A stretch of DNA of 64,000 nt, taken from NCBI GenBank assembly GCA_023411375.1, contig JAEYOW010000052.1, positions 62,001-126,000 of the forward strand, given 5' to 3'. The notes under the pieces are model-generated. The model made no database searches. It had not been told where the DNA came from and saw only the letters and a program-made list of their open reading frames with translations. Both the position numbers and the translations under genes were made by a program. This document shows, piece after piece, positions 8,544 through 15,678 of the stretch; position 1 is the stretch's first letter; every line of letters starts with the position of its first letter. Origin of the DNA: Bacillota bacterium (GTDB lineage Bacteria; Bacillota; Clostridia; Christensenellales; Aristaeellaceae).

Positions 8544-8972
8544 ATGCAAGGGAACCTATTAGTTGATACGTATGATGTATGCGCGGGAGAATTCCAGACC
8601 GCGGGCGACGCGTCCGCCAGCATTAAGCGCAAGCTGAAGCAGATCGGTATCGACAGTACCATCTTGCGCCGCATCGCCGTGGCCAGCTATGAGGCGGAGC
8701 TGAACCTGATCATCCACAGCATGGGCGGACAGCTCACCGTTGAAATGAGCCCGGAGAAGATCGTACTGATCTCCAGGGATGTCGGGCCGGGAATTGCCGA
8801 TATCGGCAAAGCCATGCAGGAGGGCTTTTCCACCGCCAGCGAGCAGGCGCGCGACCTGGGCTTCGGCGCGGGCATGGGCTTGCCCAATATGAAGAGAAAC
8901 GCCGACGGCTTTGAAATTGAAAGCGAGCTGGGAAAGGGAACGCGTATTCAAATGGCGTTCCGGGTGAAATAG
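8544..8972 (+). CDS. GHKL-type ATP-binding protein (anti-sigma/histidine-kinase ATPase-like)
   Basis: This 142-residue protein is a bare ATPase domain of the RsbW/histidine-kinase type, with an N-box-like region (AVASYEAELNLIIHS), a DVGPGI motif (G1) and GFGAGMGLPNMKRNADGF (G2 and lid). It has no receiver, dimerisation or membrane segment. RsbW relatives phosphorylate partner proteins or sequester sigma factors. Its place directly before the atypical hydrogenase gene suggests it relays the redox state sensed by that protein; this is inference. I chose the ATG at 8544, which has AGAGGG 6 bases upstream. The longer frame would overlap the DRTGG gene. Confidence 0.78.
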   Translation: MQGNLLVDTYDVCAGEFQTAGDASASIKRKLKQIGIDSTILRRIAVASYEAELNLIIHSMGGQLTVEMSPEKIVLISRDVGPGIADIGKAMQEGFSTASEQARDLGFGAGMGLPNMKRNADGFEIESELGKGTRIQMAFRVK

Positions 8973-9004
8973 GGCCGGTTTTTTGTTTTGGAGGACTTAT
9001 TGCG

Positions 9005-10309
9005 ATGAACGAGAGACGATTCCACTCCGTCCGTCTGGACAAGGATAAGTGCAAGGGCTGCACCAACTGCCTCAAGCGCTGCCCCACGGAGGCCATACGC
9101 GTGCGCGGCGGGCGGGCGCATATTATCGACGAGCGCTGCATCGATTGCGGCGAATGCATCCGAGTGTGTGATTACCATGCCAAATACGCGCAGACCGATC
9201 CTCTGGCGAGCATCAACCGCTTCAAATACAAGATCGCGCTGCCCGCGCCCTCGCTCTACGGGCAGTTTAAGCATTTGATCAGCGCCTCTCAGGTTCTGGA
9301 GGGCTTGCTGAAGATGGGCTTTGACGACGTGTTTGAGGTGGCGGAGGGCGCGGATATCGTTACCCGCGCCATTCGCGAGCGCATGCGCAACCTCCAGCGG
9401 GACCAGTACCCCGTGATTTCCTCGGCCTGCCCTGCCATCGTCAGGCTGATTCGCGTGCGTTTTCCGGAGCTGATTCCCCATATCGTGGACGTCAGGCAGC
9501 CCATGGAGGTTGCCGCGATGGTCGCCAAGCGCGAGTTTTGCAGAAAGAACGACGTGTCTGCGGAAGATGTGGGCTGCTTCTTCATCACCCCCTGCGCCGC
9601 GAAGATGACCGCCATCCGCAACCCCATCGGGCATGAAACCTCCGCTGTGGACGGCGCGATCTCCATGCTGGAAATCTATGGGCTGCTCGCCAGCCAGATT
9701 AAGAATTTCCCGGTGGATACGCACCGAGCGCGCGCCACGGCGTACGGCGTGGGCTGGGCCAACAGCGGCGGCGAGGCCGCGGCGGTCTGCCCGGAGCGCA
9801 GCATGGCGGTGGATGGGATTGAGAACGTCATACGTGTGCTGGAGGAAATTGAGAACAACAAGCTACAGGATCTTGTATTTTTTGAGGGCGCGGCGTGTAC
9901 GGGAGGCTGCGTTGGCGGCCCGCTTACTTTTGAAAACAGCTATGTCGCGCGCGGAGCCGTGCGGGCGCTCATGAGCGGCGGCGATATCATGCATCCGGAC
10001 GAACGGGTGAGCGCCTCCTACCTGACCAAATATAACCTGATGGCGGACAAGCAGATTTCTCCCAACAGCGTGATGCGTCTGGACGATGATATCGTGGAGG
10101 CCATGCGCAAGCTGGAACAGCTGGAGGAAATTGTGCGAAGTCTGCCAGGGTATGATTGCGGCAGCTGCGGCAGCCCAACCTGCCGCACCTTCGCGGAGGA
10201 TATTGTACGCGGGTATTGCAATAAGATGGACTGCATTCATGTTTTAAAGGATCAGCTCAAGATCATGGCGCAGAAGATGGTCGAACTGGCTAAAACAACC
10301 AGAGAGTAG
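9005..10309 (+). CDS. atypical [FeFe] hydrogenase, probable sensory type (HydS-like)
   Basis: This 434-residue protein has two N-terminal [4Fe-4S] ferredoxin motifs (CKGCTNCLKRCP and CIDCGECIRVC). An H-cluster domain follows, then a C-terminal Fe-S module (CGSCGSPTC plus a later Cys). The H-cluster Cys are present at C142, C197, C298 and C302, but the motifs differ from catalytic enzymes: L1 is SSACPAI, with Ala141 at one of the two Cys positions of canonical TSCCP; L2 is TPCAAKMTA, without the usual Met and Glu; L3 is ACTGGCVGGP. These changes match the putative sensory groups C/D, including the short HydS without PAS domain. It lies in an operon with DRTGG, GHKL and PHP genes. A GGAGG site precedes the ATG. 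Confidence 0.85.
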   Translation: MNERRFHSVRLDKDKCKGCTNCLKRCPTEAIRVRGGRAHIIDERCIDCGECIRVCDYHAKYAQTDPLASINRFKYKIALPAPSLYGQFKHLISASQVLEGLLKMGFDDVFEVAEGADIVTRAIRERMRNLQRDQYPVISSACPAIVRLIRVRFPELIPHIVDVRQPMEVAAMVAKREFCRKNDVSAEDVGCFFITPCAAKMTAIRNPIGHETSAVDGAISMLEIYGLLASQIKNFPVDTHRARATAYGVGWANSGGEAAAVCPERSMAVDGIENVIRVLEEIENNKLQDLVFFEGAACTGGCVGGPLTFENSYVARGAVRALMSGGDIMHPDERVSASYLTKYNLMADKQISPNSVMRLDDDIVEAMRKLEQLEEIVRSLPGYDCGSCGSPTCRTFAEDIVRGYCNKMDCIHVLKDQLKIMAQKMVELAKTTRE

Positions 10310-10318
10310 GGGATTTGA

Positions 10319-10666
10319 ATGAAGGTTAGCGAACTGGCGAAGCTTCTTGGCGCAAAAAACCTTGTTGAGAGCGCGAATATGGATGGGAAAATCACATGCG
10401 GCTACGCGTGCGATCTGCTAAGCTGGGTGCTTGCGCACGGCAGGCAGGGCATGGCCTGGTGTACGGTGCAGACGCACGTAAACGTCATCGCGGTGTCGGT
10501 TTTGATGGAAATGGCGTGTGTAATTATGGTTGAAAACGTACAACCGGAGGATGCATCGCTCAAAAAAGCGTTTGATGAGGGCATGCCCGTTTTATCAACG
10601 GATAAAACCGCCTATGAGGTCTGCGGGCTGATGCGCGAAGCGGGCGTGCTGCCGCCCGTTGCGTGA
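10319..10666 (+). CDS. DRTGG-type protein (second copy)
   Basis: This small protein of 115 residues resembles the DRTGG-like or iron-sulfur-hydrogenase-associated proteins that accompany HydS-type hydrogenases. It begins with MKVSELAKLLGAKNL, contains a central TVQTHVNVIAVSVLMEMACV strand-helix region and ends in a TAYEVCGLMREAGV segment that parallels the end of the first DRTGG gene. No catalytic residues stand out. It starts 9 bases after the hydrogenase gene with a weak AGGGG site and overlaps the PHP gene start region, consistent with one transcript. Confidence 0.7.
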   Translation: MKVSELAKLLGAKNLVESANMDGKITCGYACDLLSWVLAHGRQGMAWCTVQTHVNVIAVSVLMEMACVIMVENVQPEDASLKKAFDEGMPVLSTDKTAYEVCGLMREAGVLPPVA

Positions 10667-10668
10667 CG

Positions 10669-11385
10669 ATGAAGGTCTATTGCGACCTGCATATCCATAG
10701 CTGCCTGTCGCCATGCGGGGATGATGAGATGACGCCGTGGAACCTGACGGGCATGGCACGGGTCAAGGGGCTGGATGTGATTGCTTTGACCGATCATAAT
10801 TCGGCGCTCAACGTGCCGGACGCGATAGCGGCAGGCGCGGAGTACGGGGTTCAGGTTATTCCCGGCATGGAGATCACCAGCCGGGAGGAAGTGCATATCC
10901 TCGCCTATTTTCACACTCTTGATGGCGCGCTGTCGGCCGGGGAGGAGGTTTATGCGCACCTGCCGGACATTATGAACAATTCGGAGTTGTTTGGCAACCA
11001 GCTGATCATGCGGGATGGCGATACGCCCTCCGGCGTTCTTGACAAACTGCTGATTGCCGCGACGGATTTGGGCGTGGACGAGGTATGCGCGCTGATCCGC
11101 GCGCATAACGGCATTCCGGTGCCCGCGCACATTAACCGGGGCAATAATGGGATGATCGGCGCGCTGGGCTTGATGCCCTTTTTGCCCGAACATCCCGTGG
11201 TGGAGGTGTCCCCACAGGTGCCCTGCCCGGAATACGCAGTGCGCGGCCGCTATCAGCTGCACTCCAGCGACGCGCACAGGTTGGAGGATATTCAGGAGCG
11301 CGTATTTGCGCTGGAGGCGGGGGAAGCGACCGCCGGAGCGGTGCTCAGGGCGATTGAAGCCGCGTTTTTATCCAAAGGAGCATAA
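10669..11385 (+). CDS. PHP-domain metal-dependent phosphoesterase
   Basis: This protein of 238 residues belongs to the polymerase-and-histidinol-phosphatase (PHP) family. The first metal-binding motif DLHIHSCLSPCGD starts at residue 6. TDHNS near residue 42, a HILAYFH region, a PAHINR motif and a C-terminal SSDAHRL motif supply the other ligands of the three-metal site. PHP proteins hydrolyse phosphate esters, including nucleotides such as 3',5'-linked or bisphosphorylated species; the substrate here is unknown. The ATG at 10669 starts the conserved domain, but a GTG at 10663 that overlaps the previous stop is possible. It closes the sensory hydrogenase operon, suggesting nucleotide-signal turnover. 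Confidence 0.78.
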   Translation: MKVYCDLHIHSCLSPCGDDEMTPWNLTGMARVKGLDVIALTDHNSALNVPDAIAAGAEYGVQVIPGMEITSREEVHILAYFHTLDGALSAGEEVYAHLPDIMNNSELFGNQLIMRDGDTPSGVLDKLLIAATDLGVDEVCALIRAHNGIPVPAHINRGNNGMIGALGLMPFLPEHPVVEVSPQVPCPEYAVRGRYQLHSSDAHRLEDIQERVFALEAGEATAGAVLRAIEAAFLSKGA

Positions 11386-11388
11386 AGC

Positions 11389-11854
11389 TTGAAACTTTGT
11401 TTAAGGCCCTTGGCGATTCCGCCCTGCCGCTGGCTGCCGGTTGGCTTAAGCAGGAGCATGTCAAATCCTGGTTCACCCATCCGCAAAGCTGGTTGGACGA
11501 AATGAACGGGCGCAAGGGAGCGTTTAATTGGATTCGGCATTTCATTATTCTTGCGGACGGTATCCATGTTGGCTTTTGTCAATATTACCCTTTCTGGCAA
11601 AGCGGCGAGGACTGGAATGGGAACCTCCCTTCACAAGGCACGTACAGCATTGATTATCTGATTGGTGACGCGCGCTATCTGCGTATGGGCTGCGCGACGG
11701 AGGCAGTCGGCTGCTCGGCGCTAAAATCGCGGACATCGGGGATGCGGAAAGGATGATCGTTCAGCCGGATGAGGATAATACCGCTTCGCGAAACACCCTC
11801 TTTGCGGCCGGATATGAGTATGACGAGCATAACCGGCTTTTTCTTTTTGAATAG
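11389..11854 (+). pseudogene. frameshifted GNAT acetyltransferase (AAC(6')-like)
   Basis: Three frames together give one acetyltransferase. A TTG start at 11389 (ribosome site AAAGGAG) opens MKLCLRPL in one frame. The body, with GWLKQEHVKSWF and GTYSIDYLIGDARYLRMG, continues in a second frame from about 11408. The C-terminal part (KIADIGDAERMIVQPDEDN and a final NRLFLFE) lies in a third frame from about 11705 to the stop at 11854. Both shifts equal the loss of one base or gain of two; the first falls at a CCC run near 11407. The protein would resemble aminoglycoside 6'-acetyltransferase-like GNATs. Either the gene is dead or the assembly has errors. Confidence 0.75.
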
Positions 11855-11859
11855 CGGCA

Positions 11860-11888
11860 TTGACGGACCCCGCACGTAATAGTATAAT
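11860..11888 (+). promoter_or_regulatory. sigma-A-type promoter of the cobalamin riboswitch/btu operon
   Basis: TTGACG at 11860-11865 and a perfect TATAAT at 11883-11888 are 17 bases apart. They lie about 10 bases before the riboswitch aptamer. Confidence 0.8.
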
Positions 11889-11897
11889 AGCAACCGA

Positions 11898-12118
11898 CAA
11901 ATGAATAGCCGGTGTATCTGCGTGGAAACACGCGGCGGGGGATGCCCCGTCATGGGAATCGGATGAAATTTCCGAACTGTCCCGGTAACCGTGAAGCGGA
12001 CGAAAAAGCAGGGGAAAGGCGCGGGCGTAAAGCCCTAGCGTCGTTTCTCCAGCCACTGCAAATCATTGCGGGAAGGCGCTTGAGTAGGATGAGGCCAAGT
12101 CGGGAGACCTGTTTACAC
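11898..12118 (+). promoter_or_regulatory. cobalamin (adenosylcobalamin-type) riboswitch
   Basis: The 5' edge carries a GCCGGTG element. The core contains the conserved GCCACTG at 12052-12058 and a GGGAAGGCGC stretch at 12070-12079. Near the 3' end AAGTCGGGAGACCTG at 12098-12112 closely matches the B12-box consensus AAGCCAGGAGACCTG. The element lies between a consensus promoter and an operon for a periplasmic-binding-protein-dependent importer of the iron/cobalamin family, the usual setting for B12 repression of its own uptake. The exact ends are estimated. Confidence 0.88.
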
Positions 12119-12177
12119 CGTACGCCCCGGGGATGGGATATGCTATCGAACCAAAGCGCTGCCGCGAGGTTTTTTGG

Positions 12178-12210
12178 CCGTGCCCTCCTGTATCGGGAGG
12201 CGCGGTCTTT
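12178..12210 (+). terminator. possible expression-platform hairpin of the riboswitch
   Basis: A hairpin pairs CCGTGCCCTCC (12178-12188) with GGGAGGCGCGG (12195-12205) with one bulge and a G-U pair, followed by TCTTTGCGTTTC. It lies between aptamer and start codon. The T-run is poor, so premature termination is only a possibility. Confidence 0.35.
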
Positions 12211-12260
12211 GCGTTTCCCCCGCGATTTCATTTGCAAATAAACGCATGGAGGGAACCCTA

Positions 12261-13175
12261 ATGAAAAGGAAACTGATTGCTCTGATCCTGGCGCTTACGT
12301 TTGCGTTGACATGCCTGCCTGCCGTTGCTGAAAACGGCCTTGTCCTTACGGATATGACCGGGCGCGAAATCAACCTGGAAGCTCCCGCTACGCGAGTGGT
12401 CGCGCTCAGCCCCGCCGACTGTGAAATCATCTACGCGCTGGGTGCGCAGGACGTGCTGGTCGGCCGGGGTGAATACTGCAACTATCCGGAGGAGGTAACC
12501 GCGCTTCCGTCCGTCAACAGTGGTGCGAACACAAACGTCGAACAGATTTTAGCGCTGGAGCCGCAGGTGATCGTCATGAGCACGATGGCGCAAACCGAGG
12601 AGCAGGTAGAGGCGCTGGAAAAGGCGGGAGTGCGCGTGGTGATCTCCGACGCGCAGAATATCGAAGGCGTATATGAGGCCATCAGCATGATCGGCAGCCT
12701 GACGGGCAAAGCCGAGGAGGCCGATTCTCTGATTGCTGATATGCGTATGGGCTTTGATGACATTGCCCAAAAGGCGCAGGCGTCCGAAAAGACCGTTTAC
12801 TTTGAGGTTTCTCCGCTGGAATGGGGCCTTTGGACTGCCGGAGCCGATACTTTTATGGACGAGCTTGCGCAGATTTGCGGCCTGACCAACGCTTTTGCGG
12901 ACGTAAGCGGCTGGGCGGAAATTTCCCAGGAACAGGTAATTGAACGCAACCCTGATTACATTGTAACCACAACCGGCTACTACAACGATGGCCCTACCCC
13001 CGTGGAGGAGATTCGGGGACGTTCCGGCTGGGAAAACATGAAGGCCGTCCAAAACGGTAATGTTTACAATGCCGACAGCGACAGCGTATCCCGTCCCGGC
13101 CCCCGTCTGCTGGACGCCGCGCAGGCTTTGTTTGATTTTGTAAACGGCGCGGATGCTGAGGAACCCGCCGCCTGA
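12261..13175 (+). CDS. btuF: ABC transporter substrate-binding protein, cobalamin type (BtuF-like)
   Basis: This 304-residue exported binding protein belongs to the class III (FepB/BtuF) fold. A signal peptide spans residues 1 to about 23, with an AVA-EN signal peptidase I site; no clear lipobox is seen although a Cys lies at position 18. The mature protein starts with a TDMTGREINLEAPATRVVAL strand typical of this fold, and NVEQILALEPQVIV marks the first lobe. Iron-siderophore binding proteins look alike, but the cobalamin riboswitch directly upstream favours vitamin B12. The ATG at 12261 has GGAGGG 7 bases upstream. A longer frame from 12174 runs through the leader and was rejected. Confidence 0.82.
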   Translation: MKRKLIALILALTFALTCLPAVAENGLVLTDMTGREINLEAPATRVVALSPADCEIIYALGAQDVLVGRGEYCNYPEEVTALPSVNSGANTNVEQILALEPQVIVMSTMAQTEEQVEALEKAGVRVVISDAQNIEGVYEAISMIGSLTGKAEEADSLIADMRMGFDDIAQKAQASEKTVYFEVSPLEWGLWTAGADTFMDELAQICGLTNAFADVSGWAEISQEQVIERNPDYIVTTTGYYNDGPTPVEEIRGRSGWENMKAVQNGNVYNADSDSVSRPGPRLLDAAQALFDFVNGADAEEPAA

Positions 13176-13187
13176 TGGGATTATACG

Positions 13188-14231
13188 ATGAAAAGACGGA
13201 CCGAAACCTTTCGATGGTATGAATATATAGCGTTTTCGGCTGTCGCGGCGGCCACGCTCTGCCTGTGCGTCTGCGCGGGCAGCGTGGCCGTTCCTGTTGG
13301 CGATACGCTGACGGCCGTGTGGAACAGCGTTTGGGGGCTGCCCGTTCCGGAGGGCATACGTGGGTCCATCATCCTGTCGGTTCGGCTGCCCCGCGTGCTG
13401 GCCGTGGCGCTTACGGGCGCGGCGCTTTCCCTTTGCGGCGCGGGCATGCAGGGGCTTTTGCGCAACCCGCTGGCCGATGGTTCCACACTGGGCGTCAGCT
13501 CGGGAGCTTCCCTTGGCGCGGTGGCGGCCATGGTGCTGGGCCTGCGCTTTCCTGGGCTTCCCTTTGCGGGTACAACCATCATGGCGATGCTTTTCGCGTT
13601 TGGTTCTCTGGTTTTGATCCTCGCCCTTGCCTATGCGGCCGACCGTTCCTTGAGCACAAACACGATCATTCTTATGGGCGTTATCTTCGGCATGTTCGCG
13701 GCCAGCCTGGTAAGCTTGCTGATCACCTTCTCCGGGGACAAAATCAAATCCATCACATTCTGGACGATGGGCTCGCTTGCCGGAAGCGGGTACGAGAGCG
13801 TGCTTGTTTTGCTTGGCGCGCTCGTGCTGTGCGGCGGCGCGCTATTATTTCACGCGCGGGAGCTTAACGCTCTTTCGCTGGGTGAGGACGCGGCGCGCCA
13901 TATCGGCGTTGCGGTTCGGCGCGTCAAGCTGACGGTGATGATCGCCGTTTCGGCGCTGATCGGCGTCTGCGTATCCATGGGCGGCTGTATCGGCTTTGTG
14001 GGACTTACCATGCCGCATATGGCGCGAATGCTCGTGGGAGCCAACCACAGGCGGCTTTTGCCGGCCTCCCTGTTCGCGGGCGCGGTGTTTTTGATGCTGG
14101 CCGACTTGCTGGCGCGCACAATATTAAATCCGGTTGAATTGCCTATCGGTGTTGTGACCTCGCTGGTGGGCGCGGTGGTTTTCGTCGTTGTGTTTTTTCG
14201 CAGAGGCGGGGGGAGGCGTGGCGCATGCTAG
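13188..14231 (+). CDS. btuC: cobalamin ABC transporter permease (BtuC/FecCD family)
   Basis: This 347-residue integral membrane protein has about ten hydrophobic helices. The LSVRLPRVLAVALTGAALSL segment near residue 60 and GMQGLLRNPLADGSTLGVSS after it are hallmarks of FecCD/BtuC permeases. The GGCIGFVGLTMPHMARMLVG segment near residue 265 is the cytoplasmic coupling region that contacts the ATPase. It forms the membrane channel for the substrate delivered by the protein encoded 12 bases upstream, and its 3' end overlaps the ATPase gene by 7 bases, giving translational coupling. Confidence 0.88.
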   Translation: MKRRTETFRWYEYIAFSAVAAATLCLCVCAGSVAVPVGDTLTAVWNSVWGLPVPEGIRGSIILSVRLPRVLAVALTGAALSLCGAGMQGLLRNPLADGSTLGVSSGASLGAVAAMVLGLRFPGLPFAGTTIMAMLFAFGSLVLILALAYAADRSLSTNTIILMGVIFGMFAASLVSLLITFSGDKIKSITFWTMGSLAGSGYESVLVLLGALVLCGGALLFHARELNALSLGEDAARHIGVAVRRVKLTVMIAVSALIGVCVSMGGCIGFVGLTMPHMARMLVGANHRRLLPASLFAGAVFLMLADLLARTILNPVELPIGVVTSLVGAVVFVVVFFRRGGGRRGAC

Positions 14232-14980
14232 AAGCCAGGCAGTTGACGGTCCGCTATGGCGGTCGGGTGGCAGTGGAGCGCGTCGGTTTCCACCTGCGGG
14301 CCGGGGAATGGCTCATGCTGGTAGGGCCGAACGGCGCGGGCAAATCCACGCTTCTCTCGGCGCTGGCCGCGTGCGCGCCTTACGACGGAACGGTGCTGCT
14401 GGACGGTAAAAACTCGCGCGAGTATAAGCCGCGCGAATATGCCCGGCGCGTCGGCGTGCTTTCGCAGATGCACAAGGTGGAATACGCCTACACTGTGGAA
14501 GACGTCGTGCGCATGGGACGCTACGCGCATGGCGGGGGATTCTTCTCGCGCCCGGACGCGGACGGGGAGAGCTGCGTGGAGGCGGCACTAAAGGATACGG
14601 GCCTTTTGGAATTGCGTGGTCAAAGCGTGCTCACGCTTTCGGGCGGCGAGCTCCAGCGTGTTTTTTTGGCGCAGGTATTCGCGCAGCGGCCGGAAATTCT
14701 GTTGCTGGACGAGCCCGCCAACCATCTGGATATCGTGTATCAGCGCCAGATGTTTACGCAGCTACAGAGATGGCTTGGCAAAGGAAATCGCGCGCTGATC
14801 TCGGTTGTGCACGATTTAAGCCTTGCCATGAAATTTGGCACGCATGCGATGCTTCTGGAGAAGGGAAAGCAGGCCGCCCTTGGCCCTCCGCGCGAGGCGC
14901 TGACGCGGGAACGGCTTGGCGCGGCATACGGTATGGATGTGCACGGCTGGATGACGGGCCTGCTATCCTGTTGGGAGTGA
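14225..14980 (+). CDS. btuD: cobalamin ABC transporter ATP-binding protein (BtuD/FecE-like)
   Basis: This 251-residue ATPase drives the importer. Walker A is GPNGAGKST near residues 36-44, the Q-loop lies in GVLSQMHKVEYAYTVEDVV, the signature is LSGGELQRVFLA near residue 138, Walker B is ILLLDEPANHLD, and the H-loop is SVVHDLSLA. All catalytic residues are present, in contrast to the degenerate ABC protein at the end of the window. The start overlaps the permease gene, and a hairpin terminator follows its stop by about 10 bases, so the operon is btuF-btuC-btuD. Confidence 0.88.
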   Translation: MLEARQLTVRYGGRVAVERVGFHLRAGEWLMLVGPNGAGKSTLLSALAACAPYDGTVLLDGKNSREYKPREYARRVGVLSQMHKVEYAYTVEDVVRMGRYAHGGGFFSRPDADGESCVEAALKDTGLLELRGQSVLTLSGGELQRVFLAQVFAQRPEILLLDEPANHLDIVYQRQMFTQLQRWLGKGNRALISVVHDLSLAMKFGTHAMLLEKGKQAALGPPREALTRERLGAAYGMDVHGWMTGLLSCWE

Positions 14981-14990
14981 TTTAGAAAAT

Positions 14991-15032
14991 GGCGGGAGGG
15001 GAGCGGCGAAGGCTTCCGGTTCCCGCCGTTTC
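14991..15032 (+). terminator. terminator hairpin after btuD
   Basis: GGCGGGA at 14991-14997 pairs with TCCCGCC at 15021-15027, with a long loop and a following GTTTCTGT. This is a plausible intrinsic terminator of moderate strength between the B12 importer and the hydrogenase operon. Confidence 0.5.
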
Positions 15033-15144
15033 TGTACCATTCGGCCTAAATCCTCCTTCTTCGACTGTGAGATAAATAAAATTTTATCAATTGTGGCAAA
15101 ATGGGATGCAATTCATTCTGTTATATGGTAAACTATATACGTTG

Positions 15145-15156
15145 CGCATATATGCG
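15145..15156. promoter_or_regulatory. 12-base perfect palindrome upstream of the hnd operon
   Basis: CGCATATATGCG is a perfect palindrome 47 bases before the hndA start, inside a 220-base A+T-richer gap that must hold the operon promoter. No clean -35/-10 pair was found. It could be an operator; no known regulator consensus (for example Rex) fits. Confidence 0.3.
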
Positions 15157-15203
15157 TGGCGTATGTTAAACAGTATTATAAATGGAGGAGGTCTCAGGCT
15201 GCC

Positions 15204-15677
15204 ATGTCCAATCATAACGAGAAGTATGAAAAGCTGGCGGAGGTCATTCGGGAGCACAAGGAGCAAAAAGGTGCCCTGATGCCTGTGTTGCAAGCAGCGC
15301 AGAACATCTTTGGCTGCGTTCCCCTCGATGTTCAGGAAATCATTGCCGACAGTCTCGGCGTGACACTGAGCGAGGTGTATGGCGTAGCCACATTTTATTC
15401 GCAATTTTCACTGCAGCCCAAGGGTGAATACGTCTGCGGCGTCTGTTTAGGTACCGCCTGCTATGTCAAGGGCTCGCAGAAGGTTCTGGATATGCTGCTA
15501 AGCGAGTTGGAGGTCGAGGTTGGGCAAACCACGAAGGACGGACGCTTCACTGTTGATGCGACGCGCTGCCTGGGCGCGTGCGGGCTCGCGCCTGTTATGA
15601 TGATCAACGACGAGGTGTACGGCCGCCTGACGCCTGAGGAAATCCCGGGGATCCTGGCGAAATACAAGGCTTCCTAA
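15204..15677 (+). CDS. hndA: NAD(P)-dependent bifurcating [FeFe] hydrogenase, HndA/NuoE-type [2Fe-2S] subunit
   Basis: This subunit of 157 residues resembles the 24-kDa NuoE protein of complex I. Its thioredoxin-like domain holds a [2Fe-2S] cluster bound by Cys in CLGTACYVKGS near residues 86-91 and CLGACGLAP near residues 127-131. The PEVYGVATFYSQF-like segment (seen here as VYGVATFYSQFSLQPKG) is a family hallmark. It transfers electrons within the hydrogenase complex encoded by the following genes. The ATG at 15204 has GGAGGAG about 13 bases upstream, slightly long; the in-frame start upstream is less likely. One base separates it from the next gene. Confidence 0.9.
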   Translation: MSNHNEKYEKLAEVIREHKEQKGALMPVLQAAQNIFGCVPLDVQEIIADSLGVTLSEVYGVATFYSQFSLQPKGEYVCGVCLGTACYVKGSQKVLDMLLSELEVEVGQTTKDGRFTVDATRCLGACGLAPVMMINDEVYGRLTPEEIPGILAKYKAS

Positions 15678-15678
15678 T

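Noticed and set aside
12174..12260. Longer N-terminus for the btuF gene
   Set aside because: It would run through the riboswitch expression platform; the ATG at 12261 has a good ribosome site and begins a proper signal peptide.
15061..15203. Rex operator upstream of hndA
   Set aside because: No TTGTTAA-N4-TTAACAA-like sequence is present; the only clear symmetry is CGCATATATGCG.
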